Below are positions 8,699 through 16,238 of a stretch of DNA of 25,304 nucleotides, in pieces. The stretch lies in the NCBI RefSeq assembly GCF_031581025.1, contig NZ_JAVLCA010000038.1; one strand, given 5' to 3'. Position numbers and translations under genes: made by a program. The stretch's first letter is position 1; every line of letters begins with the position of its first letter. The DNA is from Salibaculum sp031581025. Lineage in GTDB: Bacteria; Pseudomonadota; Alphaproteobacteria; Rhodobacterales; Rhodobacteraceae. The notes under the pieces were generated by a model. The model worked only from the letters and a program-made list of their open reading frames with translations, was not told the DNA's origin and ran no database searches.

Positions 8699-8761
8699 GT
8701 TTCTTCTGGCCGAAAATATCCCGGGGTGAATTGGCCGCAGGCCAAGAGGGGCAGCGCCCCT
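8699..8761 (-). repeat. REP-like intergenic element, copy 2 of an inverted pair
   Basis: Read on the minus strand: hairpin AGGGGC-GCT-GCCCCT, hairpin TTGGCC-TGC-GGCCAA, then TTCACCCCGGGATATTTTC, GGCCAGAAGAAA. The second hairpin differs from copy 1 in both arms yet still pairs, so structure rather than exact sequence is kept. It begins 8 bases after the cyclo-ligase stop and may act as its transcription terminator or mRNA-stabilising hairpin. Confidence 0.6.
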
Positions 8762-8768
8762 GCGGCCC

Positions 8769-9326
8769 TCATTCGCGCGGCGCGATCACGCCCTGTTCCG
8801 TGACGATCAGGTCGAGTTGCTGGTCGGTGGGCTCCAATGGCAGGTCGGGCTGTTCCTGGGCGGCATAGGCAAAACCGATGGCGAGGGTCGGACGGCGCGC
8901 GCGCAGGGCCTCGAGGGTGCGGTCGTAGAAGCCGCCGCCGTAGCCCAGCCGCCCGCCCTGGCGCGAGAAGGCGACCAGCGGCACGATGAGTATCTCGGGC
9001 TCGATCCAGGCCCCGGTTTCGGGGATCCGCGCGCCGAAGGCGCCGGGGATCATGGCGCAGCCCGGCGCCCATTCGCGGAATTTCAGGCGCTGGCCCTTGC
9101 CGATGATGACCGGAACACACACGGGGCCATGAGCGGCGGCCTCTGCCATGGCCGGGGTCGGGTCGATCTCGGTGCGCATCGCCATGTAACCAGCCAGCGG
9201 CACGCCACGGCGCTTTGCCAGCACCCGGCGCAGGTGGGTGGCCGTGCCCGCGCCGCTCGCGTGCGCCTGCCTGCGCGCGGCGAAGGCAGCCTCGCGCGCC
9301 GCGGCCTTGCGATCCGCCAGCGTCAC
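8769..9326 (-). CDS. 5-formyltetrahydrofolate cyclo-ligase
   Basis: Converts 5-formyl-THF to 5,10-methenyl-THF using Mg-ATP (cytoplasmic one-carbon metabolism; the E. coli relative is ygfA/fau). 185 residues, normal for the family. The C-terminal signature GGRLGYGGGFYDRTL (about 125-138) is the nucleotide/folate-site motif. The central EPEILIVPLVAFSRQGGRLG block and the N-terminal basic segment with R.....A also fit. The start is GTG at 9326, overlapping the mgtE stop by four bases (GTGA), so translation is probably coupled to mgtE. Confidence 0.93.
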   Translation of the reverse strand: MTLADRKAAAREAAFAARRQAHASGAGTATHLRRVLAKRRGVPLAGYMAMRTEIDPTPAMAEAAAHGPVCVPVIIGKGQRLKFREWAPGCAMIPGAFGARIPETGAWIEPEILIVPLVAFSRQGGRLGYGGGFYDRTLEALRARRPTLAIGFAYAAQEQPDLPLEPTDQQLDLIVTEQGVIAPRE

Positions 9327-10696
9327 AGCAGGACCAGGGCGGCCAGCCCGAGGAAGGCGAAGAAGCCGACCACATCCGTCACCGTGGTGACAAAGGCGCC
9401 CGAGGCCAGGGCCGGGTCGATCCCCATGCGGTCGAGCACGATGGGCACCACGGTGCCGGCCAGCCCGGCTACAACCAGGTTGATGACCATGGCCGCGGCG
9501 ATGACCACGCCCAGCAGGGGCTGGCCGAACCAGGCCCAGCCGATCAGGCCCATCACCACGGCGAAGATCAGGCCGTTTATGAGGCCCACCAGCATCTCGC
9601 GCCGGATGACGCGCAGCACGTTGGCGCCGGTCAGGTCCTTGGTGGCGATGGCGCGCACTGCCACGGTCAGCGACTGCGTGCCCGCGTTGCCGCCCATGGA
9701 GGCCACGATGGGCATGAGCACCGCCAGCGCGACCAGCCCGGCGATCACGTCCTCGAAGAGCGCGATGACGAGCGAGGCGAGGATCGCCGTCACCAGGTTG
9801 ACCGCCAGCCAGGGCAGGCGCCGCCGGGTCGTCGCGACCACCCGGTCGGCCAGGCTGCCCTCGCCCACGCCGGCCAGGCGCAGGATGTCCTCTTCGTGTT
9901 CCTCGTCGAGCACGGCCATGGCGTCGTCGATGGTGATGATGCCCACCAGCCGGTCATCGGCATCCACCACCGGCGCCGAGATCAGGTGATACTGGTTGAA
10001 GGCATAGGCCACTTCCGCTTCGTCCTGGTCGAAACGGAAGGTGCGAAAGCTGTCCTCGGTCAGATCGGTCAGCTTCGTGGCCCGTGGCGCACCCAGCAGC
10101 CGGCCCAGGGCGACATAGCCCTCGGGCTTCATGCGCGGATCGACCAGCACGACATGGTAGAACTGCGCCGGCAGGGCGTCGTGGCTGCGCAGGTGGTCGA
10201 TGGTCTCGCCCACGGTCCAGTGGACCGGCGCGCGCACCACCTCGACCTGCATCAGGCGGCCGGCGGAGTCCTCTGGGTAGGACAGCGCGGTTTCCACGGC
10301 GACCCGGTCAGGGGCCTCGAGCGCGTCCAGCACGGCCTCTTGCCGGTCGCTCTCCATGTCTTCGACCAGGTCGACCACATCGTCGGATTCCAGGTCGCGC
10401 ACGGCAAAGGCCAGGGCATCGGGGGACAGCGCGGCGATGACATCCTCGCGCAGGGCCTCGTCAAGCTCCGACAGGACCTCGCCGTCCACACTGTGGGACC
10501 AGAGCCGCAGCAGCTCCCTGCGGTCGCGGTCGTCGATCTGTTCCAACAGGTCGGCGATGTCGGCGGGATGCAACGGCGAGAGGATTTCCTCCAGCGCGGC
10601 GGTGTCGCCTCCTTCCACGGCATCGAGGATCAGCGCGACGATGCGGTCGGTCAGCTGGTTCTTCTCGCCCTCGATGATCTCGGTGGTGTCGGACAT
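9323..10696 (-). CDS. mgtE: Magnesium transporter MgtE
   Basis: 457 residues. Order: cytoplasmic MgtE N-domain (about 30-135, superhelical, with ILSPLHPADIADLLEQI), PEDSAGRLM (141-149) leading into two CBS domains (about 150-270, including VDADDRLVGIITIDDAM), a plug helix, then five membrane helices with the family signature MGGNAGTQSLTVAVRAIA (about 334-351). MgtE is a Mg2+-gated channel in the inner membrane whose N and CBS domains sense cytoplasmic Mg2+. A GGGGG run 5 bases before the ATG serves as ribosome site. It is followed by the Mg-dependent cyclo-ligase with overlapping codons and is divergent from guaD. Confidence 0.96.
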   Translation of the reverse strand: MSDTTEIIEGEKNQLTDRIVALILDAVEGGDTAALEEILSPLHPADIADLLEQIDDRDRRELLRLWSHSVDGEVLSELDEALREDVIAALSPDALAFAVRDLESDDVVDLVEDMESDRQEAVLDALEAPDRVAVETALSYPEDSAGRLMQVEVVRAPVHWTVGETIDHLRSHDALPAQFYHVVLVDPRMKPEGYVALGRLLGAPRATKLTDLTEDSFRTFRFDQDEAEVAYAFNQYHLISAPVVDADDRLVGIITIDDAMAVLDEEHEEDILRLAGVGEGSLADRVVATTRRRLPWLAVNLVTAILASLVIALFEDVIAGLVALAVLMPIVASMGGNAGTQSLTVAVRAIATKDLTGANVLRVIRREMLVGLINGLIFAVVMGLIGWAWFGQPLLGVVIAAAMVINLVVAGLAGTVVPIVLDRMGIDPALASGAFVTTVTDVVGFFAFLGLAALVLL

Positions 10697-10764
10697 GGCG
10701 CCCCCTTTTGCCTTGGCCGGAGCATAGAGAAAGCCCGCCGGCCCTCAAGTCCTCAAGCGGCGCA

Positions 10765-10778
10765 GTTTCATCCGAAAC
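10765..10778. promoter_or_regulatory. Small palindrome in the mgtE-guaD divergent gap
   Basis: GTTTC-ATCC-GAAAC lies between the two divergent genes, 69 bases from the mgtE start and 63 from the guaD start used here. It is a possible operator. No convincing -35/-10 pair was found beside it. Confidence 0.25.
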
Positions 10779-10840
10779 CGAAAGCTGTCTGCTACCGAAT
10801 GCCGATGGACCCCGCCCCCGGCGCCGCCTACCCTGCCTGC

Positions 10841-12160
10841 ATGAGTGACCAACTGCTTCTTGGCCAGGTGCTGGCCTTTCAGGGCGACCCTTTCGCGGTG
10901 GGCTGGCAGGCGGCGGCCCGTCACAGCGCGCGCGGCGGCGTCGTGATCCGGGACGGGCGCATCGCCGAGACGGGTGAGGCCGACGCGATGCGGCGCGCCC
11001 ACCCCCGCGCGCAGGTCACGGACTACGGCGACGCGCTGATCCTGCCCGGTTTCGTCGATGCGCATATGCACTATCCCCAGACGGGGATGATCGCGAGCTG
11101 GGGCAAGCGGCTGATCGACTGGCTCAACACCTACACCTTCCCCGAGGAGATGCGCTTTGGCGAGCCCGCCTATGCCCGGGCACAGGCCGATCTCACGCTG
11201 GACCTGGCCCTGGCCAATGGCACCACGACACTGGCCAGTTTCTGCACCATCCACACACAAAGCGTGACAGCCTTCTTCGAGGCGGCCGAGGCGCGGGGCA
11301 TGGGCGTTGTCGCCGGCAAGACCTGCATGGACCGCAACGCGCCCGAGGGGCTGCGCGACAGGGCCCAAACCGCCCATGACGACAGCGAGGCCCTGCTGCA
11401 GGCCTGGCACGGGCGGGGCCGCGCGGCCTATGCCATCACGCCGCGCTTTTCACCCACCTCGACGCCGGAGCAGCTGGAGGCCCTTGGCGCGCTCTGGGCG
11501 GAATACCCAGACTGCCTGATGCAGACCCACCTGAGCGAACAGACCGACGAGGTCGCCTGGGTGCGCGAGCTGTTCCCCGAAGCGCGCGACTACCTGGACA
11601 CCTACGAGCGGCACGGCCTTCTGGGCGAACGCGGGCTTTACGGCCATGCCATCCACCTTGCGACGCGTGAGATCGACCGGCTGGCCGAGGTGGGCGCGGC
11701 GGTGGTGCATTGCCCGACCTCGAACACCTTCATCGGCTCGGGGCTGTTCGACATGGCCGGGCTCAAGGCACGCGGGATGTCGGTGGGGTTGGCGACGGAC
11801 ACCGGCGGCGGGTCCAGTTTCTCGATGCTGCGGACCATGGCGGCGGCCTACGAGATCGGTCAGCTGCGCGGCACCCCGCTGCACCCGGCGCATCTGCTGT
11901 GGCTGGCGACCGAAGGCGCGGCCCGCGCGCTGCACATGGGCGGGCAGATTGGCACGCTGACGCCCGGCGCCCATGCGGATATCTGCGTGCTCGACCTCGC
12001 CTCGACCCGCGCCATCGCCCAGCGCAGCGCCCGGGCCGGGGACATCTGGGAGGCGCTCTTTCCCACCATCATGATGGGCGACGACCGCGCGGTGCGGGCG
12101 GTCTGGGTGGCGGGCCTGCCGCTGCGAGGGGTCCTGTCGGCCGCCCCGGGGTCAGCCTGA
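10841..12160 (+). CDS. guaD: Guanine deaminase
   Basis: Hydrolyses guanine to xanthine and ammonia. It is an amidohydrolase-fold enzyme with one catalytic zinc. From ATG 10841 the protein has 439 residues, the length of E. coli GuaD as I recall it. Motifs in order: LPGFVDAHMHYPQTGMIASW (zinc His75 and His77), NGTTTLASF, AGKTCMDRNAPEGL, YAITPRFSPTSTPEQLEALG, MQTHLSEQTDEVAWV, GHAIHL, HCPTSNTFIGSGLFDM and ATDTGGGSSFSMLRT. Upstream in-frame ATGs at 10799 and 10805 add a Pro/Ala-rich stretch with no family similarity; none of the starts has a strong ribosome site, so the exact start is uncertain. The frame stays open upstream across mgtE, but that part is antisense noise. Confidence 0.93.
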   Translation: MSDQLLLGQVLAFQGDPFAVGWQAAARHSARGGVVIRDGRIAETGEADAMRRAHPRAQVTDYGDALILPGFVDAHMHYPQTGMIASWGKRLIDWLNTYTFPEEMRFGEPAYARAQADLTLDLALANGTTTLASFCTIHTQSVTAFFEAAEARGMGVVAGKTCMDRNAPEGLRDRAQTAHDDSEALLQAWHGRGRAAYAITPRFSPTSTPEQLEALGALWAEYPDCLMQTHLSEQTDEVAWVRELFPEARDYLDTYERHGLLGERGLYGHAIHLATREIDRLAEVGAAVVHCPTSNTFIGSGLFDMAGLKARGMSVGLATDTGGGSSFSMLRTMAAAYEIGQLRGTPLHPAHLLWLATEGAARALHMGGQIGTLTPGAHADICVLDLASTRAIAQRSARAGDIWEALFPTIMMGDDRAVRAVWVAGLPLRGVLSAAPGSA

Positions 12161-12202
12161 TCGGCCGACCTGCCCCGGCAAGGGCCCGGCGGTCCGGGGG
12201 TG

Positions 12203-12235
12203 AAACGAAAAAGGCCGCGCTCTTGCGGCGCGGCC
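12203..12235 (-). terminator. Rho-independent terminator of rpmG
   Basis: On the minus strand, GGCCGCGC-CGCAAGA-GCGCGGCC forms an 8-bp stem (12213-12235) followed by TTTTTCGTTTC. It lies 28 bases past the rpmG stop and is oriented for rpmG; it also separates rpmG from the convergent guaD. Confidence 0.85.
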
Positions 12236-12262
12236 CTGTCGATGTGGAGAGGCGAAGAGCGC

Positions 12263-12430
12263 TTACTTGATCTTGCCTTCCTTGTATTCGACATGCTTGC
12301 GCGCGACCGGATCGTATTTCCGCACGACCATCTTCTCGGTCATGGTGCGGGCGTTCTTCTTGGTCACGTAGAAATGCCCGGTCCCCGCGGTGGAGTTCAG
12401 GCGGATCTTGATGGTGGTCGGCTTCGCCAT
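12263..12430 (-). CDS. rpmG: 50S ribosomal protein L33
   Basis: 55 residues, beginning MAKPTTIKIRLNSTAGTGHF and ending KHVEYKEGKIK; the TGHFYVTKKNARTMTEKMVV core is typical L33. It binds 23S rRNA in the large subunit near the E site. No CxxC zinc pair is present, so this is the zinc-free form. AGGAGA lies 7 bases before ATG 12430, which fixes the start; the frame's upstream extension reads through rnpB and is not coding. A strong terminator follows. Confidence 0.97.
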   Translation of the reverse strand: MAKPTTIKIRLNSTAGTGHFYVTKKNARTMTEKMVVRKYDPVARKHVEYKEGKIK

Positions 12431-12541
12431 TGGCTCGTCTCCTGGTCCGCGGCCGTTGGACGCCGCGCGTGCATTGATCTGAAGCCCGCCTTCTACCGGC
12501 TCAGCCCGGCGAGTCAACCGCCAAAGGCACGATGTTGACGT

Positions 12542-12567
12542 GGGCGGTTGGCTGACGCCAACCGCCC
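12542..12567. terminator. Stable hairpin between rnpB and rpmG, possible rnpB 3' processing or termination signal
   Basis: Perfect 11-bp inverted repeat GGGCGGTTGGC-TGAC-GCCAACCGCCC, 42 bases beyond the 3' end of rnpB on the minus strand. There is no T tract on either side, so it may terminate inefficiently, stop rnpB with a cofactor, or only protect the RNA. Confidence 0.45.
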
Positions 12568-12608
12568 TTGCGACCCCTGTTCCACCTCCCCCAATGAGAG
12601 ATGAACAT

Positions 12609-13020
12609 GCGCGAAGGACCTGTAAGCCGGATTTTGTTCCCCGGGTTGCCCCGGTTCGATGACCATTCCTCTGGGGGCACCGTTGCCGATACCCTCTAGC
12701 TGCCAACCCGGATCTCCGGGGCCAAGGCGGCCCCTGCGGCGATATGCCAAACGGCACCGGACCCGCGATGAGATCCCTATTCGGCATTGCTCCCGGTGGG
12801 GCTTGCCATGCGGGCCCTGTTGCCAGGCCCCCGGTGGGCTCTTACCCCACCTTTTCACCCTTGCCGCGCATGCGCGGCGGTCTGTTCTCTGTGGCGCTTT
12901 CCGTCACGGCCGGTGATGCCACCGACCGCGCCCGGGCGTTACCCGGCACCGTGCCTTGATGGAGTCCGGACTTTCCTGGAACGGGCTGACGCCCGTCCCC
13001 GGCCATCCGGTCCTCCGCGC
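12609..13020 (-). ncRNA. rnpB: RNase P RNA (M1 RNA), class A
   Basis: Catalytic RNA that removes 5' leaders from pre-tRNAs. On the minus strand the 5' conserved region reads GGAAAGTCCGGACTCC, an internal block reads CCACAGAGAACAGACCGCC (12877-12894 region), and the 3' region reads AATCCGGCTTACAGGTCC. Ends are set by helix P1: GCGCGGAGGACC (13009-13020) pairs along its whole length with GGTCCTTCGCGC (12609-12620), with one G-U. The resulting 412 nt is normal for an alphaproteobacterium. Several open frames run through this gene on both strands and are artefacts. Confidence 0.96.
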
Positions 13021-13026
13021 CGGTCG

Positions 13027-13055
13027 GACTTAGGCACTGGCCGAAGCCGGGTCAA
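13027..13055 (-). promoter_or_regulatory. Promoter of rnpB, inside the 3' end of the amidase gene
   Basis: Minus strand TTGACC (13050-13055), 17-base spacer, TAAGTC (13027-13032). The predicted +1, about 7 bases on, falls at 13020, exactly the first base of helix P1. The TAA of the -10 is the amidase stop codon. Confidence 0.65.
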
Positions 13056-13710
13056 CGGGAAAGCGGCGGGCAAGCTCGGCGGCCAGCGCGCAGTCCACCC
13101 CGTCAAGCGGGCCGGCCTTCCCCGCGCGATGACGCAGGCGAAAGGCGGCCAGCAGCGTTTCGTCGTCCACCGGCGCGGTATAGCCGATCCGGCGCAGGTT
13201 GCGCCGGATGCGCCCCCCGTCGACGGGGGGCGACGCGCCCGCGCGCGCGGGCGCCACCGCCAGGCCTGACCGGGCAAGGCGGGCCCAGTCGAAGCGCCGG
13301 CCCGGGTCGATCTTGCGCCCCGGTGCACAATCGGAGTGTCCGATCACGCCCTTGGCCGGAATGTCCCAGCGGGCCATGATCCCGGCCAGCACCGCCTCCA
13401 GCGCATCCATCTGGGCCGCGGCAAAGGGCGCGGTGCCCGGGTTGGCCAGTTCGATGCCGATGGACTGCGAGTTGACGTCGGTGATGGTGCCCCAGGCCCC
13501 GGCCCCGGCGTGCCAGGCACGCTTGTCCTCGGGGACAAGCGCCTCAACTGCGCCCCTCTTGGAAATCAGGTAATGCGCCGAAACTTGCGAGTCCGGGTTG
13601 CACAGCCAGGCGCGCGCCGCGCCGCAGTCCGCCATCGCCGTGTAATGCAGCACCACCAAGGAGGGATGCGCGCCGCCGCGGCGGTCCCCGAAATTGGGCG
13701 ACCCTGCCAC
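13030..13710 (-). CDS. N-acetylmuramoyl-L-alanine amidase (Amidase_2 type)
   Basis: Cleaves the bond between MurNAc and L-Ala in peptidoglycan or its fragments (AmpD/AmiD class). The N-terminal catalytic domain shows SPNFGDRRGGAHPSLVVLHY (zinc His), SAHYLISKRGAV, RAWHAGAGAWG, NSQSIGIELAN and GHSDCAPGRKIDPGRRFDW (second zinc His, then the Cys/Asp and Lys region). The C-terminal 70 residues (about 155-226) look like the small helical domain that follows in AmiD relatives. I chose GTG 13710 because family similarity starts right after it and it begins 8 bases past the previous stop. ATG 13761 would add 17 Arg-rich residues and overlap the previous gene by 43 bases. No signal peptide is visible. 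Confidence 0.88.
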   Translation of the reverse strand: MAGSPNFGDRRGGAHPSLVVLHYTAMADCGAARAWLCNPDSQVSAHYLISKRGAVEALVPEDKRAWHAGAGAWGTITDVNSQSIGIELANPGTAPFAAAQMDALEAVLAGIMARWDIPAKGVIGHSDCAPGRKIDPGRRFDWARLARSGLAVAPARAGASPPVDGGRIRRNLRRIGYTAPVDDETLLAAFRLRHRAGKAGPLDGVDCALAAELARRFPVDPASASA

Positions 13711-13718
13711 GCGCCGGT

Positions 13719-14408
13719 TCAGCCGTCGCCGGCCGATGTGCGGAACGGCGTCGGGTCCCATCCGCAGGCGAAACCGTCCCCGTCGGGGTCAAGGCCCAGC
13801 CGGTCGCGCGCCGGCCCGCCCCGGGCGAGGAAATCGCGCTGCGCGGCGTCGGGGTTGTTGTACTTGGCGCAGTTGCGCTGAAAGCGGCTTTCGCTGAACA
13901 GCCCGGCCCGGGAATAGACCGGCTCGCCCTTGTCGTTCGGCACCTCCAGCGCGAATTGCACGATGTTGGGGCCGCCGTCGCCGGGGCGTCGCGGCAGGGC
14001 GGTCGGCTCGATGACCTCGTAAGCGGCGGCTTGGCGTTCGCGGCGCTCGGCGTCGCTCTCGATGGTCTCGCGGGCGGCGACGGCCTCGAAATCCTGTTCG
14101 TCGGAAATTCCGTCGTTGGCGGCAGGGTCTGCCTGGGACTCCGCGGTGGGGGTCTCCACCCCGCCGATGCCGGCCCGAGTCAGTTCTGAGGTCGTGACCG
14201 ACCCGCCGGTGCCGCCACCCTGCGCATCGTCTTCCGGGGCCGCTTCGGCGCGCACCCCGCCGCGGGCCTGCGCCCGCGCGTCCCGGTCCGGCCCCGAAAC
14301 GCCGACGCCTAGGCCGCTGTCGCCGCTGTCAGGGATCGCGGGCGCACAGGCCCCCAGCGCGAGCAGCGCCGCCACGGCCTTCAGTATCTTGTGAGGTCTC
14401 ATCGCCAT
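13719..14408 (-). CDS. Excalibur-domain lipoprotein
   Basis: 229 residues. The N-terminus MAMRPHKILKAVAALLALGAC is a lipoprotein signal with lipobox LALGAC. A low-complexity acidic and Gly-rich linker (about 25-130) follows. The C-terminus has NCAKYNNPDAAQRDFLARGG, then GLDPDGDGFACGWDPTPFR, the DPDGDGFAC core of the excalibur calcium-binding motif. The likely location is the periplasmic face of a membrane. The function is unknown. It sits 34 bases after gatA and just before the amidase, so it may share their transcript. ATG 14402 is an alternative start. Confidence 0.8.
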   Translation of the reverse strand: MAMRPHKILKAVAALLALGACAPAIPDSGDSGLGVGVSGPDRDARAQARGGVRAEAAPEDDAQGGGTGGSVTTSELTRAGIGGVETPTAESQADPAANDGISDEQDFEAVAARETIESDAERRERQAAAYEVIEPTALPRRPGDGGPNIVQFALEVPNDKGEPVYSRAGLFSESRFQRNCAKYNNPDAAQRDFLARGGPARDRLGLDPDGDGFACGWDPTPFRTSAGDG

Positions 14409-14442
14409 CCGCCTTTCCCGCGGCCCATGCCGGTGGGCGTTG

Positions 14443-15918
14443 CTACCACCAACGTGCCGGTTTGACCACGAATCCGGCGGCGTTTTCCAGCGCATAGGCG
14501 GTATTCAGCAGGTCGCCCTCGTCCCAGGGACGCCCGATCAGCTGCAGCCCCAGTGGCAGGCCCTGCCGATCGAGCCCCGCCGGCACGCTGATCCCCGGCA
14601 GCCCGGCCAGGTTCACGGTGACGGTGAAAACATCGTTGAGATACATGGCCACCGGGTCCGCCTCGATCATCTCGCCCAGCCCGAAGGCCGCCGACGGGGT
14701 GGCCGGGGTCAGGATCGCGTCGACACCCTGGGCAAAGACCGCGTCGAAATCCTTCTTGATCAGGGCACGCACCTTGCGGGCGCGGTTGTAGTAGGCGTCG
14801 TAGAAACCGGCCGACAGGACGTAGGTGCCGACCATGACGCGGCGCTTGACCTCCGCGCCGAAGCCCTCGGCGCGGGTCTTTTCGTACATCTCGACGATGC
14901 CGTCGCCCTCGCCCAGCGCGGCGCGGTGGCCGAAGCGCACCCCGTCATAGCGGGCGAGGTTGCTGGAGGCCTCGGCCGGGGCGATGACGTAATAGGTAGG
15001 CAGCGCGTATTGCGTGTGCGGCAGCGATATCCATTTGATCTTGGCACCAGCGGCCTTGAGCATCTCGGTACCGTCTGCCCAGAGATCGCTGATTTCTTGT
15101 GGCATACCATCCATCTGGTATTCCTCGGGAATACCGATGGTCTTGCCGCGGATGTCGCCGGTCAGCATGGCCTCGAAATCGGGCACGGGCCGGTCGGCGC
15201 TGGTGCTGTCCTTGGGGTCATGGCCGCACATGGCCTGCAGCATGATCGCCGCGTCGCGCACATCCTTGGTCATCGGCCCGGCCTGGTCGAGCGAGGACGC
15301 GAAAGCCACGATCCCCCAGCGCGAACAGCGTCCGTAGGTCGGCTTGATCCCGGTGATGCCGGTGAAGGCCGCGGGCTGGCGGATCGACCCGCCGGTATCT
15401 GTGCCGGTCGCGCCGAGGCACAGGTCGGCGGCCACGGCCGCGGCCGACCCGCCCGAGGAGCCGCCCGGCGTCAGCCTGCGGTCGTCCACCTTCCAGGGGT
15501 TCACCGCATCGCCGTAGACGCTGGTCTCGTTCGAGGAGCCCATGGCGAATTCGTCCATGTTGAGCTTGCCCAGCATGACCGCGCCGGCGTCCAGCAGGTT
15601 CCGGCTGACCGTGCTTTCGTATTCCGGCTTGAAACCATCCAGGATCTTCGAGGCCGCCTGCGACGCAACCCCTCTGGTGCAGAACAGATCCTTGATGCCG
15701 AGCGGGATGCCGTTGAGGCTGCCACCATCCGTGCGCCCATCGGCTGCCCGGGCCTGGTCCAGCGCCAGGTCGGGCGTGTCATGGACGAAGGCGTTCAGGG
15801 CGCCGGCGTCCCCGATCTGCCCGAGGCAGGCCTCGGTCAGTTCCACGCTGGTCACCTCACCCTTTTTCAGGGCGTCGCGGGCCTCGGCGATCTTGAGTTT
15901 GCTCAGCTCGGTCATCAT
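14443..15918 (-). CDS. gatA: Asp-tRNA(Asn)/Glu-tRNA(Gln) amidotransferase subunit A
   Basis: Glutaminase subunit of GatCAB, which converts mischarged Glu-tRNA(Gln), and often Asp-tRNA(Asn), to the correct amide. 491 residues. The amidase-signature triad is visible: Lys76 in IPLGIKDLFCTRG, cis-Ser154 in PGGSSGGSAAAVAA, and nucleophile Ser178 in GTDTGGSIRQPAAF. NAALTxAxP-type C-terminal elements (LTPATPSAAFGLGE, LPGISVPAGLDRQGLPLGLQ) agree. It overlaps gatC (ATGATGA: 15918 or 15915 could be the start). gatB is not in this window. Confidence 0.97.
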   Translation of the reverse strand: MMTELSKLKIAEARDALKKGEVTSVELTEACLGQIGDAGALNAFVHDTPDLALDQARAADGRTDGGSLNGIPLGIKDLFCTRGVASQAASKILDGFKPEYESTVSRNLLDAGAVMLGKLNMDEFAMGSSNETSVYGDAVNPWKVDDRRLTPGGSSGGSAAAVAADLCLGATGTDTGGSIRQPAAFTGITGIKPTYGRCSRWGIVAFASSLDQAGPMTKDVRDAAIMLQAMCGHDPKDSTSADRPVPDFEAMLTGDIRGKTIGIPEEYQMDGMPQEISDLWADGTEMLKAAGAKIKWISLPHTQYALPTYYVIAPAEASSNLARYDGVRFGHRAALGEGDGIVEMYEKTRAEGFGAEVKRRVMVGTYVLSAGFYDAYYNRARKVRALIKKDFDAVFAQGVDAILTPATPSAAFGLGEMIEADPVAMYLNDVFTVTVNLAGLPGISVPAGLDRQGLPLGLQLIGRPWDEGDLLNTAYALENAAGFVVKPARWW

Positions 15919-16202
15919 TCAACCACCTTCGGCACGGCGAAGAAGCCCTCGCGGGCATCGGGGGCATTGGCCAGAACCTTGTCCTGCTGATCGCCATCGG
16001 TCACGACATCCGCGCGCCGCTTGAGCCGCTGCGGGGTGACCGTGGTCATCGGTTCCACGCCCGCGACATCGACCTCTTGCAACTGCTCGATGAAGCCGAG
16101 GATGGCGTTGAATTCGCCGGCCAGGGCGGGCAGCTCGTCCTCCTCGACCTTGATGCGGGCGAGATGGGCCACCTTGCGGGCGGTTTCCGTGTCGATGGAC
16201 AT
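15915..16202 (-). CDS. gatC: Asp-tRNA(Asn)/Glu-tRNA(Gln) amidotransferase subunit C
   Basis: Small stabilising subunit that wraps around GatA. 95 residues beginning MSIDTETARKVAHLARIKVE and ending EGFFAVPKVVE, with the family pattern VAxLARIxxxEDEL and the C-terminal FFxVPKV. AAGGGAG lies 11 bases upstream of ATG 16202; a GTG at 16214 is too close to that site. It overlaps gatA and begins 36 bases after the ceramidase-like gene on the same strand. Confidence 0.95.
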   Translation of the reverse strand: MSIDTETARKVAHLARIKVEEDELPALAGEFNAILGFIEQLQEVDVAGVEPMTTVTPQRLKRRADVVTDGDQQDKVLANAPDAREGFFAVPKVVE

Positions 16203-16238
16203 TGCGCGGCGCACTCCCTTGTTGCGTTGCGGCCCGCT

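Noticed and set aside
9215..10840. Long plus-strand extension upstream of guaD, open across mgtE
   Set aside because: It is antisense to a clearly recognised MgtE, has His/Gln/Arg-rich composition typical of reversed high-GC codons, and the GuaD family begins at 10841.
12514..12858. Open frames on both strands through 12431-13020, including an N-terminal extension of L33
   Set aside because: The interval is RNase P RNA with intact P1 pairing and conserved blocks; L33 has its own ribosome site at 12430.
14440..15990. 516-residue plus-strand frame opposite gatA
   Set aside because: Antisense shadow of gatA with its complete catalytic triad on the minus strand.
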